This document shows, one piece after another, positions 26,458-34,531 of a stretch of DNA of 54,807 nt (its first letter is position 1; each line of letters starts with the position of its first letter). A model generated the notes under the pieces. The model was not told the origin of the DNA and made no database searches. It was given only the letters and a program-made list of their open reading frames with translations. The stretch lies in assembly GCA_903858875.1 (NCBI GenBank), contig CAIOKP010000082.1, positions 1 to 54,807 on the forward strand. Reading direction: 5' to 3'. The position numbers were made by a program, and so were the translations under genes. This DNA comes from an uncultured Sphingomonadales bacterium. GTDB lineage: Bacteria; Pseudomonadota; Alphaproteobacteria; Sphingomonadales; Sphingomonadaceae.

Positions 26458-26838
26458 TCAGCACTTGCTACCGCTGCCCACCGAGCAGGTAACCAACACG
26501 CTGACGAGGGTTGCGGTAATCACCGGAATGAGCACCGTGTTCGGGCTCGTGGTAGGCGCAAAACCTGCCGAAGGCGCCGACATGGTACCGGTCTTGGTCA
26601 CTTGAGCGCTGGAGCATTGGCCCGCAGCGCGGGCTTTGCGAATGTCAGCGAGCTTGGCGACCTTGCCAGTCGGCGCGGGCAGGAAGCAGGCCGCGCCCAC
26701 CGATTTTGCAGGAGCACCCTGAACAAGGGCAATTTGGGCCGCCGGAATGGCGTCGGCCGAGCGGGTCTGGGTCGTCGCATTAACGCCGGTAGCCAACAGG
26801 CCAGAAGCGGCAAGGACCACGATCAGGTTCGAAGCCAT
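26458..26838 (-). CDS. Small exported protein of unknown function in the EPS locus
   Basis: This 126-residue protein has a signal peptide (NLIVVLAASGLLATGVNA, cleavage probably after NA-T near residue 21), a central segment with AACFLPAPTGKVAKLADIRKA, and a hydrophobic C-terminal segment (TVLIPVITATLVSVLVTCSV) ending in GSGSKC. It has four Cys (CFL, QCSS, TCSV, terminal KC). I do not recognise it. GGAGA lies 7-8 bases before the ATG, a strong ribosome-binding site, and an intrinsic terminator follows, so it is probably expressed well and separately. It sits between the WbaP-type gene and the export operon. Confidence 0.65.
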   Translation of the reverse strand: MASNLIVVLAASGLLATGVNATTQTRSADAIPAAQIALVQGAPAKSVGAACFLPAPTGKVAKLADIRKARAAGQCSSAQVTKTGTMSAPSAGFAPTTSPNTVLIPVITATLVSVLVTCSVGSGSKC

Positions 26839-26876
26839 TTGGTATTCTCCATAAGTAGACCCGAATCACATAGCAT

Positions 26877-26890
26877 AAGTGTTAATACTT
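26877..26890. promoter_or_regulatory. Near-palindrome upstream of the small secreted gene
   Basis: AAGTGTTAATACTT is an inverted repeat with a single central mismatch, 39-52 bases before the start codon at 26838. On minus a TATGCT lies between it and the gene (plus 26871-26876 region), as expected of a -10 element, so the palindrome would overlap the promoter. Confidence 0.35.
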
Positions 26891-26916
26891 GGTCTAGGCT
26901 TGGTGCCAAACAATTT

Positions 26917-26930
26917 TTCGCAACTGCGAA
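26917..26930. promoter_or_regulatory. Inverted repeat sharing a 12-mer with the phbB upstream region
   Basis: TTCGCAACTGCGAA is an inverted repeat, TTCGCA-AC-TGCGAA, in the gap between the WbaP-type gene and the small secreted gene. Its 12-mer CGCAACTGCGAA occurs exactly, in reverse orientation, at 34380-34391 upstream of phbB. Confidence 0.4.
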
Positions 26931-26968
26931 GGCGGGTTCAATGGCGCAACAACGACAGCCCCCGCGCA

Positions 26969-28384
26969 TCAAAACGCCCGGTGGTGCACCAGCACTTTAA
27001 AAGTTGCGAGCAGTATCCAAAGATCGCGCCACAGCGACCAACCATTAAGATACTCAAGGTCCGCATTCAGGCGGCCAGCAAGGTCCTCCTCGCTATCGGT
27101 TGCCCCGCGCAAGCCACGGATCTGAGCCAATCCCGTCAATCCCGGCTTCAGCGCGTGCCGCTCCCAATACCGCGCATCGACTTCCCAGAACAGCTTGTCC
27201 CCCGCCTGCGACCCGATGGCGTGCGGGCGCGGCCCGACAAGGCTCATGTCGCCGCGCAGAACGTTGAGCAACTGCGGCAATTCATCGATGCTGGTCGACC
27301 GGATCATGCCGCCAATGCGGGTAATTCGTTGGTCATCCTTTGACGCGGACTGCCCCCCATCACGACCAATCACGTTGACCGTCATCGACCGAAATTTCAG
27401 AATCGCGAAAAACCGGTTGCCGCGCCCCACTCGGCGCTGCACAAAAAAGATGGGCCCGCCATCCTCAAGCTTGATGCCGATCGCCACCGCCAGCAATAGC
27501 GGCGACAGTAGGATCAATGTCGAACCGGCAACCACCAAATCAAGCACCCGCTTGGCCAGGCGCGACCGCATGCCCAAAGGCCCCAGCGACACCTGCAGCA
27601 AGCCATGGCCCGCGACGATCCGCGCGCCCTGGGCCAGCAAGGTCGCGACCGTGTCATCGATCACCTCGCCATCGACATTAGCGCCCTTCAGAATGATCGC
27701 CCATTCCCGACGCCGTTCCGGCGTCGAGCTAACGATAACGCGGTCGGCGTTGCGCATCACCATGCCAATGCGATCCATCGCATGCGGGTCGCACAACGAG
27801 GGCACCAAGCCAAAACTATGCGCCGAAACATGGAACGCGCCTGGCAGGCTGAGGGGTGGACCGCCGTCATCGATCACCAATTGGTTGACCACCCAGGCCC
27901 CGCACCGCCAGCGCACAAACCGTCGCATCGCCAAACGCACCAGGGACATCGCTACCGCCGCCGCCGCAACCCCCAACGTAAAGCCAATGCGCGAGAATTG
28001 TGCCGACGATTTGGTGTAAAAAGTGATGAAGGTAACAACCGCCGCCGCCAGAACCAGCGCTAGCAGGGAACGCCCAAGACTATGTTCGATACTGCGCAGC
28101 GATTCCAACGAATAGGAACTGTTGTAGAGAGCGACCGTGAGAAAAACCGGCAAGAGTAGTTGCGCGAGGATCAATTCACCACCAAGCCCGGCGCCGGCCC
28201 GATACAGCAATCCCGTAATGACAAAGCCGAGAAACAGTGCCCCAATATCGCCCAGCATGAGCGCAAGGTAGCATTGCAACCGCCGCCGCCCCAGCGATGG
28301 CATAAGCGGCATACGCAAGGCCTTAGCCCGGGCGCGAGCCCGTTTGCGCAACGATCCACTGATCCGTGCTATTGGCGCGTTCAT
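26969..28384 (-). CDS. WbaP-type undecaprenyl-phosphate sugar-1-phosphate transferase
   Basis: This enzyme starts repeat-unit assembly by moving a sugar phosphate, probably glucose-1-P or galactose-1-P, onto undecaprenyl phosphate. The 471-residue protein has four to five N-terminal membrane segments, a central CoA-binding-like region and the C-terminal catalytic domain: a membrane hairpin at KRVLDLVVAGSTLILLSPLL, then GGPIFFVQRRVGRG, FAILKFRSM, ELPQLLNVLRGDMSLVGPRP and GLTGLAQIRG. DELPQL and the Arg-rich motifs are catalytic. The start at 28384 has GGGGAT 6-11 bases upstream; the ATG at 28411 has no such site. Transcribed alone or into the small secreted gene. Confidence 0.92.
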   Translation of the reverse strand: MNAPIARISGSLRKRARARAKALRMPLMPSLGRRRLQCYLALMLGDIGALFLGFVITGLLYRAGAGLGGELILAQLLLPVFLTVALYNSSYSLESLRSIEHSLGRSLLALVLAAAVVTFITFYTKSSAQFSRIGFTLGVAAAAVAMSLVRLAMRRFVRWRCGAWVVNQLVIDDGGPPLSLPGAFHVSAHSFGLVPSLCDPHAMDRIGMVMRNADRVIVSSTPERRREWAIILKGANVDGEVIDDTVATLLAQGARIVAGHGLLQVSLGPLGMRSRLAKRVLDLVVAGSTLILLSPLLLAVAIGIKLEDGGPIFFVQRRVGRGNRFFAILKFRSMTVNVIGRDGGQSASKDDQRITRIGGMIRSTSIDELPQLLNVLRGDMSLVGPRPHAIGSQAGDKLFWEVDARYWERHALKPGLTGLAQIRGLRGATDSEEDLAGRLNADLEYLNGWSLWRDLWILLATFKVLVHHRAF

Positions 28385-28470
28385 CCGATATCCCCGAGGC
28401 GTCCATGGCAAAACGCCGTAAAGACATGCCAGCGAAAAGCGGCACTTCCTCCCCCGTTTGAACTACTTAT

Positions 28471-28480
28471 GTAAATTTAC
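28471..28480. promoter_or_regulatory. Short A+T-rich palindrome upstream of the WbaP-type gene
   Basis: GTAAATTTAC is a perfect 10-bp palindrome 87 bases before the start at 28384, in the only A+T-rich stretch between holA and the EPS locus. TAAATTTACC also occurs at 16212-16221 near the acyltransferase promoter. The match is short and may be chance. Confidence 0.2.
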
Positions 28481-28571
28481 CATAGATATGTTGCATCGCG
28501 ATATGCGCGATTGTGCGGCTTTTCCGGCCCATACCGGGACAATCTTATTAAAAATTCAATTAAATCAGCCG

Positions 28572-29603
28572 TCAACCGCGCCGCGCCGCCGCCCGGGAAA
28601 TTTCAGCCAATCCCTGCGCCAATAGCAGCTCCGCCGTCTGACTATTGGTCAATAGCGCCCGATGCAAAGCGGTGATTCGCTGCACCAGCCGTTCGAGTCG
28701 GTGCCCCCGCCAGTGGCGCAGCTGGACGGCCAGGTCAGGAATATCTTTCCAGAACACCCGCCGCGATGCCTTCTCCGTTTCCAAAAAGGCTCCGACATCC
28801 CCGTGCGGGCCGATCTGGCCGGACAGCTGGGCCAATTGCGCCGCCCGCCGTTCGAACGCCAGCAATAACCCGACGGGATTGAGTTGCAACTCGATCATCC
28901 GCCGCAATTCGGCGGGCACCTTGGCCACCTCGCCATTCAGCACCACACTGACCAGCGTCGCAAAGCCGTCCTCCTCGGTTCGCGCGCCGATCGCGTCAAA
29001 CGCTTCGGGCGTGGCCGGACGAGGGCGTTCCGGCGTTGCGTCGAGGTACAGCGCCAATTTGGTGACCTCCGACGCCGCCAACCGTGTGTCCTGACCCACC
29101 GCGCGCGCAATCCGCTCTGCCAGTGCGCTAGTCATCGGTACGCCCAACGTGTCACCCATGGCGCGAACCGTCGCGGTGACAGAACGCAGATCGGGCGGGT
29201 AGAACATTGCGACCAGCGCATCATCGCGCTTTTCGAGCAATTTTGCCGTCCGCGATTTGTCGGTCGCATTGCTCGCCTGAATGATGACCGGACAGGGCGG
29301 CACGTCGCCGCTGATCAGGATCTCGACGGCATCATGCGCCTCATCGCCGCTAGCGCGCACCCAAATGTGCCGGGAATCGCCGAATAATGACGTCGATCGC
29401 GCCTCATCGCCAAGCCGGACAGGGTCACGCTTTAATTCCGCGCCCGTCATTTCGATCCGCTCACCCGGATCGGTCAACAGGCCGGCGATCCGATGCGCTG
29501 CATCCTGCACGCCTGAATCGTCGGGCCCACAAAAGAAAAACACCTGCGCCTGTTGCGCCATTCTGGCCGCCTGGCCAGCAAAGTCTTTCTGAGTGGCCTT
29601 CAT
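28572..29603 (-). CDS. holA: DNA polymerase III delta subunit
   Basis: HolA is the clamp-loader subunit that opens the beta ring. The 343-residue protein has the HolA N-terminal domain (QVFFFCGPDDSGVQDAAHRIAGLL), a middle domain with VIIQASNATDKSRTAKLLEKRDDALVAMFY split by a degenerate ATP site, and a helical C-terminal collar domain ending in LLTNSQTAELLLAQGLAEISRAAARRG. Length matches the family. It follows lptE by 6 bases and is the last gene of the DUF3576-leuS-lptE-holA operon, an order conserved in alphaproteobacteria. Confidence 0.93.
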   Translation of the reverse strand: MKATQKDFAGQAARMAQQAQVFFFCGPDDSGVQDAAHRIAGLLTDPGERIEMTGAELKRDPVRLGDEARSTSLFGDSRHIWVRASGDEAHDAVEILISGDVPPCPVIIQASNATDKSRTAKLLEKRDDALVAMFYPPDLRSVTATVRAMGDTLGVPMTSALAERIARAVGQDTRLAASEVTKLALYLDATPERPRPATPEAFDAIGARTEEDGFATLVSVVLNGEVAKVPAELRRMIELQLNPVGLLLAFERRAAQLAQLSGQIGPHGDVGAFLETEKASRRVFWKDIPDLAVQLRHWRGHRLERLVQRITALHRALLTNSQTAELLLAQGLAEISRAAARRG

Positions 29604-29609
29604 CGCTGG

Positions 29610-30119
29610 TTACGGCTTGGGGTGATTTTCGGCGCGCAATTTCAGCGCCAAACTGGTTACAATCCGGTCCACCACCACGCGGGACAGGTTCTCCAACGCC
29701 GTCTGCTCGGCCGCGACCGTGGCATATTCGGACGACACCACATCCAGCCCGGCATCCGACCCCGCGGTTGCGTCGAGGAGGATCGCACCGCTAGCCACAT
29801 CGACCAGTTGATAGCGCGCGCGCAACGTCCGCCGCTCACGCCCAACCGTGTCGTTGGACAACAGGCCAAGCCCCTCCAACCGGTCATCCAGCCGCACATC
29901 CAGCCGATACCGCACCGCGCCACCCGCCGGCGCCGTGCCCAGCCGGTCGACCAGTTCATTGTGCAAAAGCCAACCCGCCTTGCCCGCAATCGCCGGCACC
30001 TCGATTTGCCCAAGGCCCTGCCCGACCACCGCCCGCCCGCCGCCCTGATACAGCGGTTGCAACCCGCAACCCGCCAGCATCAGCGCTGGCGCCAACAGCG
30101 CAAGGCGTAAGGGTCGCAT
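29610..30119 (-). CDS. lptE: LPS-assembly lipoprotein LptE
   Basis: LptE plugs the LptD barrel and helps insert LPS in the outer membrane. The 169-residue protein has a signal peptide and a canonical lipobox LMLAGC (Cys18), then GLQPLYQGGG, the usual LptE opening, and a two-helix/beta fold with LRARYQLVD and a C-terminal helix (ENLSRVVVDRIVTSLALKLRA). It begins one base after the leuS stop, so translation is coupled. The leuS-lptE-holA order is standard in this class and supports the call, since LptE sequences diverge. Confidence 0.93.
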   Translation of the reverse strand: MRPLRLALLAPALMLAGCGLQPLYQGGGRAVVGQGLGQIEVPAIAGKAGWLLHNELVDRLGTAPAGGAVRYRLDVRLDDRLEGLGLLSNDTVGRERRTLRARYQLVDVASGAILLDATAGSDAGLDVVSSEYATVAAEQTALENLSRVVVDRIVTSLALKLRAENHPKP

Positions 30120-30120
30120 C

Positions 30121-32646
30121 TCAGACGACCAGATTCACGAGGCGGTCGGGCACAATAATCACCTTCTTGATTTCCGCGCCATCCAGCGCCCGCTGCACCT
30201 TCTCACTCGCCAGAGCCAAGGCCTCCAGCGCTTCTTTCGCAGTGCCCTTGGCCACCGTCACCGTATCGCGCAACTTGCCGCGCACCTGAATGGCCACGGT
30301 CACTTCATCATCCACCAACAGCGCCGGATCAACAAGCGGCCATGCCGCATCGGCGATCAAGCCGTCACCAATCGTCGCCCAAGCCTCTTCGGCCAGATGC
30401 GGCATCATCGGCGCAACCAAGAGCAACAGCGTGCGAATCGCCGCCGAACGGCTGGCACTGGGCGCCGCCTTTTCCACCGCGCCGGTCAGCTCATAGATCC
30501 GCGCCACGGCCTTGTTAAAGCCCAATGCCTCGATATCCTGCGCGGCGGCGGCGATGGCCTGATGCGCCTTGCGATCGACCGCCTTGTCCTCGCCCGTCGC
30601 ATTGGCGTCATATTGCGCGAACAGGCGCCACAACCGCTGCACAAACCGCGCGCAACCCTCGATGCCCGATTCCGACCACGGCAGATCGCGCTCCGGCGGG
30701 CTGTCGGACAGCATGAACCAGCGAATCGCGTCGGCGCCATAGGTTTCGACAATAGTGTCCGGGTCGACGACGTTCTTCTTCGACTTGGACATCTTGATCA
30801 CGCGGCCAACGTCGACCGGGCCACCATCTGCCTTCAAGCTGGCCGCCTCGCCCGTCCGGTCAATTTCGTCAGGGGCGAACCAGATCGGCTGGCCGCTGGC
30901 GGAATCGAGGCGGGAATACGTCTCATGCGTCACCATGCCCTGCGTAAACAGGCTGGCAAACGGCTCGGCCACATCAATCTTGCCGATGCGCTTCAACGCG
31001 CGGGTCCAGAACCGGGCGTAAAGCAGGTGCAGGATCGCATGTTCGACCCCGCCAATATACTGCCCCACCGGCAACCAGCGGGCGATTTCCGCCGGATCGA
31101 ACGGCGCATCGACCGGCTGGCTGGCAAAGCGCAGGAAATACCACGAGGAATTGACGAAAGTATCCAGTGTGTCGGTTTCGCGCCGCGCCGGATGGCCGCA
31201 TTGCGGGCAATTGACATGCTTCCACGTCGGATGCCGCGCCAACGGATTGCCGGGCACCGAAAAATCGACATCCTCGGGCAGCGTGACCGGCAATTGCTTT
31301 TTGGGCACCGGCACGACGCCGCACACTTCGCAATGGATGAAGGGGATCGGCGTGCCCCAATAGCGCTGGCGGCTGACGCCCCAGTCGCGCAGGCGCCACA
31401 CGATCTGCCCCTTGCCCCAGCCCTCGGCTTCGGCGCCGGCGATGACGGCGGCCTTGGCAGCGGTCACTGCCATGCCGTCGAGAAAGCCCGAATTGACCAA
31501 AATACCGTCGCCGCTTTCGGCTTCCTTGCCAAATGGTGTGGCGGCATCTTCGGCCGATGCGGCAACCACACGCGTGATCGGCAGCGCATATTTGGTGGCA
31601 AATTCAAAGTCGCGCTGGTCATGGCCGGGAACAGCCATGATCGCGCCCGTGCCATATTCCATCAGCACGAAATTGGCGATCCACACCGGCAAAGCCGCGC
31701 CGGTAAACGGATGCGCCACCGTCAGGCCGGTATCAAAGCCCAGCTTCTCGGCGGTTTCCATCTCGGCAGCGGTCGTCCCCCCCTGCTTGCACAGTTCGAC
31801 AAAGGCCTTGGCCTCGGCCGAATGGGCAACGATCCCCTGCGCGATCGGATGTTCGGCCGCGACCGCCACAAAGCTCGCGCCGAAAATCGTATCGGGGCGG
31901 GTGGTATAGACCTCGATCCGGCCGTCGAAATTCGCGCCCTGAAAGCCGAACTGCATGCCCTGCGACTTGCCGATCCAGTTTTCCTGCATCAGCTTGACTT
32001 TGTCCGGCCAATGGTCGAGCGTCGAGAGGCCATCGAGCAATTCGTCGGCAAAATCGGTGATTTTCAGGAACCACTGCGACAACTTGCGCTTTTCAACCAG
32101 CGCGCCCGAACGCCACCCGCGCCCGTCGATCACCTGTTCATTGGCCAGCACAGTATGGTCAATCGGGTCCCAATTGACCGCGCTTTCCTTGCGATAGACC
32201 AAGCCGTTGGCGTAGAGATCGAGGAACAGCGACTGTTCATGGCCGTAATATTCCGGCTCACAGGTCGCCAATTCGCGGCTCCAGTCGAGCGCAAAACCGA
32301 GGCGCTTCAACTGCGCCTTCATATTTTCGATATTGTCGCGGGTCCAACCGCCAGGATGCACGCCCTTTTCCATGGCGGCGTTTTCCGCCGGCATACCGAA
32401 CGCATCCCAACCCATCGGGTGCAGCACTTCAAAGCCCTGCATCCGCTTGTACCGGGCCAGCACGTCGCCCATCGTGTAATTGCGCACGTGGCCGATGTGG
32501 ATGCGCCCCGACGGATAGGGAAACATCTCCAGCACATAGGACCGCGGCTTCGCGCTCGAATCATCGGCGCGAAAGCACTGCTGCGCGTCCCAGATCTGTT
32601 GCCAGCGGCCGTCGGCGCTCGACGGGTCGAAACGTTCACTCATCAT
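30121..32646 (-). CDS. leuS: Leucyl-tRNA synthetase
   Basis: LeuS attaches leucine to its tRNAs. The 841-residue class I synthetase shows the HIGH-type [15 protein letters not shown] near residue 50, the CP1 editing domain (about 220-400, with [16 protein letters not shown] and [19 protein letters not shown]), the zinc-like CEVCG/CPQCG pair, and KMSKSKKN near residue 617. A C-terminal anticodon-binding domain follows. Two adjacent ATGs (32646, 32643) could serve as start. DUF3576 lies 87 bases upstream with a small hairpin at 32671-32686 between. Confidence 0.98.
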   Translation of the reverse strand: MMSERFDPSSADGRWQQIWDAQQCFRADDSSAKPRSYVLEMFPYPSGRIHIGHVRNYTMGDVLARYKRMQGFEVLHPMGWDAFGMPAENAAMEKGVHPGGWTRDNIENMKAQLKRLGFALDWSRELATCEPEYYGHEQSLFLDLYANGLVYRKESAVNWDPIDHTVLANEQVIDGRGWRSGALVEKRKLSQWFLKITDFADELLDGLSTLDHWPDKVKLMQENWIGKSQGMQFGFQGANFDGRIEVYTTRPDTIFGASFVAVAAEHPIAQGIVAHSAEAKAFVELCKQGGTTAAEMETAEKLGFDTGLTVAHPFTGAALPVWIANFVLMEYGTGAIMAVPGHDQRDFEFATKYALPITRVVAASAEDAATPFGKEAESGDGILVNSGFLDGMAVTAAKAAVIAGAEAEGWGKGQIVWRLRDWGVSRQRYWGTPIPFIHCEVCGVVPVPKKQLPVTLPEDVDFSVPGNPLARHPTWKHVNCPQCGHPARRETDTLDTFVNSSWYFLRFASQPVDAPFDPAEIARWLPVGQYIGGVEHAILHLLYARFWTRALKRIGKIDVAEPFASLFTQGMVTHETYSRLDSASGQPIWFAPDEIDRTGEAASLKADGGPVDVGRVIKMSKSKKNVVDPDTIVETYGADAIRWFMLSDSPPERDLPWSESGIEGCARFVQRLWRLFAQYDANATGEDKAVDRKAHQAIAAAAQDIEALGFNKAVARIYELTGAVEKAAPSASRSAAIRTLLLLVAPMMPHLAEEAWATIGDGLIADAAWPLVDPALLVDDEVTVAIQVRGKLRDTVTVAKGTAKEALEALALASEKVQRALDGAEIKKVIIVPDRLVNLVV

Positions 32647-32670
32647 CTTGCCCCTGGCCGGCGACGCCCC

Positions 32671-32686
32671 AGCCCCGCGAGGGGCT
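32671..32686. other. Small GC-rich hairpin between the DUF3576 gene and leuS
   Basis: AGCCCC-GCGA-GGGGCT is a perfect 6-bp stem with a 4-base loop, 25 bases before leuS. No T run follows on either strand, so it is unlikely to be a terminator. It could be part of a leader that affects leuS expression; no T-box or leucine-codon-rich leader peptide is visible. Confidence 0.3.
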
Positions 32687-32733
32687 TAGGTTACGTGATA
32701 CAATCGGCGCCGCCGGGCATTTTTCCTGAAATG

Positions 32734-33243
32734 TTACTTGATCAAAGTCGCGGCACGCAGGTCGCGCGCCTTGGTCAGGATCACGTCCTCGAACCGCTGT
32801 ACCGTCGCTGCCTCAACCGGGGCATCGACCCATACGCCGCCCTGCGCCACCTGACGCGCGGCGGTGACGCGCAGGGCGTCCGAACGCAAATCCTTGTCGA
32901 GGATCGCGACAGTCACCTTCATCCGCTCGCCCGGATTGGCCGGGTTCGTGTACCAATCGGTAACGATCACACCGCCATTGGCGTCGCTCTGCGACAGCGC
33001 CATGAACGATACGGTGTCGAGGCTGGCGCGCCACAGATAGGCGTTCACGCCGATCGTCGTCATGTTTGACGGCGGCAATTCCATGCGGGTGCGGGTCATG
33101 CGGTGATGCTTGATATGGATCGGGTTATGGATCGGCATATTCCCGATCTGACACCCGCCCAGCGCCACAACGGCCAAGGCAATCGCGGTGCCGCGCAGCG
33201 ACATCGAAAGGATAGTACGGCCGGGAGCCTGGCTGGCAGTCAT
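32734..33243 (-). CDS. DUF3576-family lipoprotein
   Basis: This 169-residue protein has a signal peptide with lipobox VALGGC (near residue 29) and the DUF3576 domain: IGVNAYLWRASLDTVSFMALSQSDANGG, VIVTDWYTNPANPGERMKVTVAILD, and LRVTAARQVAQGGVW. The family is known mostly from alphaproteobacteria and commonly sits just before leuS-lptE, suggesting an envelope role, but its function is not established. The start is ATG 33243, chosen because it begins the signal peptide; a candidate promoter lies 64-91 bases upstream. Confidence 0.88.
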   Translation of the reverse strand: MTASQAPGRTILSMSLRGTAIALAVVALGGCQIGNMPIHNPIHIKHHRMTRTRMELPPSNMTTIGVNAYLWRASLDTVSFMALSQSDANGGVIVTDWYTNPANPGERMKVTVAILDKDLRSDALRVTAARQVAQGGVWVDAPVEAATVQRFEDVILTKARDLRAATLIK

Positions 33244-33544
33244 CGTCTTTGCATTCCCGTCAACAAGAACAGTCCCGATCCCCAACAGGCTCGGGCATTT
33301 GAAGCCTCTATAAACGCCAAGCGCCGCTCGGCAAGGGGCGTTAGGCGTGCAATGTTTTGGCCGGCCAGACGGTGAACCATCGCTGAACGCGCCAACCGAG
33401 GTAAAAGGCGTGAAACATGGCGCAACGCCGCCGCGTATCAATCGCAGGTTCACCATAGCGGTGGCAGACGAAAAGCGGTATTATGGGGAAATCATCGACG
33501 CGTCGCCCGATTGGGCACCCGACGACAGGCAGATAAAACGAATC
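33244..33544. other. 301-base gap between divergent DUF3576 and exported-protein genes
   Basis: This region contains a candidate minus promoter (33307-33334) for the DUF3576-leuS operon and, on plus, a lone TATTAT at 33479-33484, 61 bases before the next start. No terminator, RNA gene or repeat is seen. Confidence 0.5.
33307..33334 (-). promoter_or_regulatory. Candidate promoter of the DUF3576-leuS-lptE-holA operon
   Basis: Read on minus, TTGCCG (plus 33329-33334) and TATAGA (plus 33307-33312) are separated by 16 bases, close to a sigma-70 promoter. A transcript from here would have a leader of about 57 bases before the DUF3576 start. Confidence 0.4.
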
Positions 33545-34330
33545 ATGGCAGGCACGATATTACGCAAGCCCTTCGCAGGCCAACAAGTTGGCAGCAGCCG
33601 GCCAGCGCTGATTATCGTCGGCGCGGTCAGCGTGTTGGCGCTGCCCAGTGCGGTTTTGGCGTTTTCCACACGTTTCGACATGCCGCCGCCCGACTTTGCC
33701 GCCAATCAGGAAATGGGCGCCTTTGCCCCCGGACAGGCCGACCCGCGCCTTGCCCGGGCGATTGCCGCCCGGCCACAGGGCAAAGGGCCGCTATACCGCT
33801 TTACCCCGGCCGGCCTCGCGACCCGGCCGGATCGTTCTGTCACGGTGGCAGTGCGGGTCGATGCCGAAACCGCACGGGCGATTGTGGTTCGGGCGCCCTC
33901 GTCCGCGTCGCGCGCCATTCCGAATGTGGCGGTGCTGCGCATTGCCCCGGCGGCGTACAGCCTCGGCCTTTCGCGCGGCTATCAGAACTTTGCGGGCAAT
34001 GCGCAGACCTATACACTGCCGGGTATCGATATGCGCAAACAGGACACGCCCGACCTGTCGGCCTTTTCGCAAGCCGACCCATCGTCGGCTGAACCCCGGC
34101 TCGCCCCCCGCATCTCGCTGGGGGAGCGTGATCGGGCGGGCCGCGCGCCACGGACATTGGAAAGCATGGGTGAGCAGAGCGTCGATCTGGGCGGCGCCTA
34201 TCGCATTACCCGAAACCTCGATGTCACCGCCGGCGTTCGTTATTCGCAGGACCGTGACCGGCTGAAACCGACGTCTGATGGCAAGTCGGACAGTCAGGCT
34301 GTGTTCGTTGGAACGCAATTCCGCTTTTGA
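33545..34330 (+). CDS. Exported beta-rich protein, possibly outer-membrane
   Basis: I do not recognise this 261-residue protein. It begins with a signal-like segment (RPALIIVGAVSVLALPSAVLA) cleaved probably after VLA near residue 39, then a Pro/Ala-rich domain (FTPAGLATRPDRSVTVAVRVD; IPNVAVLRIAPAAYSLGLSRGYQNF). The final 45 residues form two amphipathic strands (SVDLGGAYRITRNLDVTAGVRYSQ; SQAVFVGTQFRF) ending in Phe, the signature of a beta-barrel protein recognised by the Bam complex, though two strands cannot form a barrel alone. ATG 33545 is chosen as the beginning of the signal peptide. No Shine-Dalgarno sequence is obvious. Confidence 0.6.
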   Translation: MAGTILRKPFAGQQVGSSRPALIIVGAVSVLALPSAVLAFSTRFDMPPPDFAANQEMGAFAPGQADPRLARAIAARPQGKGPLYRFTPAGLATRPDRSVTVAVRVDAETARAIVVRAPSSASRAIPNVAVLRIAPAAYSLGLSRGYQNFAGNAQTYTLPGIDMRKQDTPDLSAFSQADPSSAEPRLAPRISLGERDRAGRAPRTLESMGEQSVDLGGAYRITRNLDVTAGVRYSQDRDRLKPTSDGKSDSQAVFVGTQFRF

Positions 34331-34351
34331 TTTAGTATGTGATGCCAACAA

Positions 34352-34394
34352 TGCTGCGTTTGCGAGTAAATATTTTTATTTCGCAGTTGCGGCA
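34352..34394. promoter_or_regulatory. TGC-rich inverted repeat upstream of phbB, candidate PhaR-type site
   Basis: TGCTGCGTTTGCGA (34352-34365) and TCGCAGTTGCGGCA (34381-34394) form an inverted repeat matching at 10 of 14 positions, with a 15-base A+T-rich spacer. PhaR regulators of polyhydroxybutyrate metabolism in alphaproteobacteria are known to bind TGC-rich dyads. The site lies 138-180 bases before phbB. Assignment to PhaR is inference; no phaR gene is in the window. Confidence 0.4.
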
Positions 34395-34531
34395 TTTAAG
34401 GCAATCGGTTCAATTAGAAAGTCATTTTCTTTAGTAGTACTTTAGCACTTTGCTCAATCCCCACTTGCCCGGGCTGACCTCATATTCTAACGATTGCGCG
34501 GGATAAAAACTGCAAAATTTTCAGGAGAGGC

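Noticed and set aside
28494..28511. ATCGCGATATGCGCGAT, an imperfect palindrome upstream of the WbaP-type gene
   Set aside because: Words of the ATCGCGAT type are frequent in this genome, also inside genes, so there is no reason to see a regulatory site.
30397..33069. An 890-codon open frame on plus, antisense to leuS
   Set aside because: It exists only because codon bias in the G+C-rich leuS gene removes stops on the opposite strand. It is Arg/His/Gln-rich and has no domain, while leuS on minus has all synthetase motifs.
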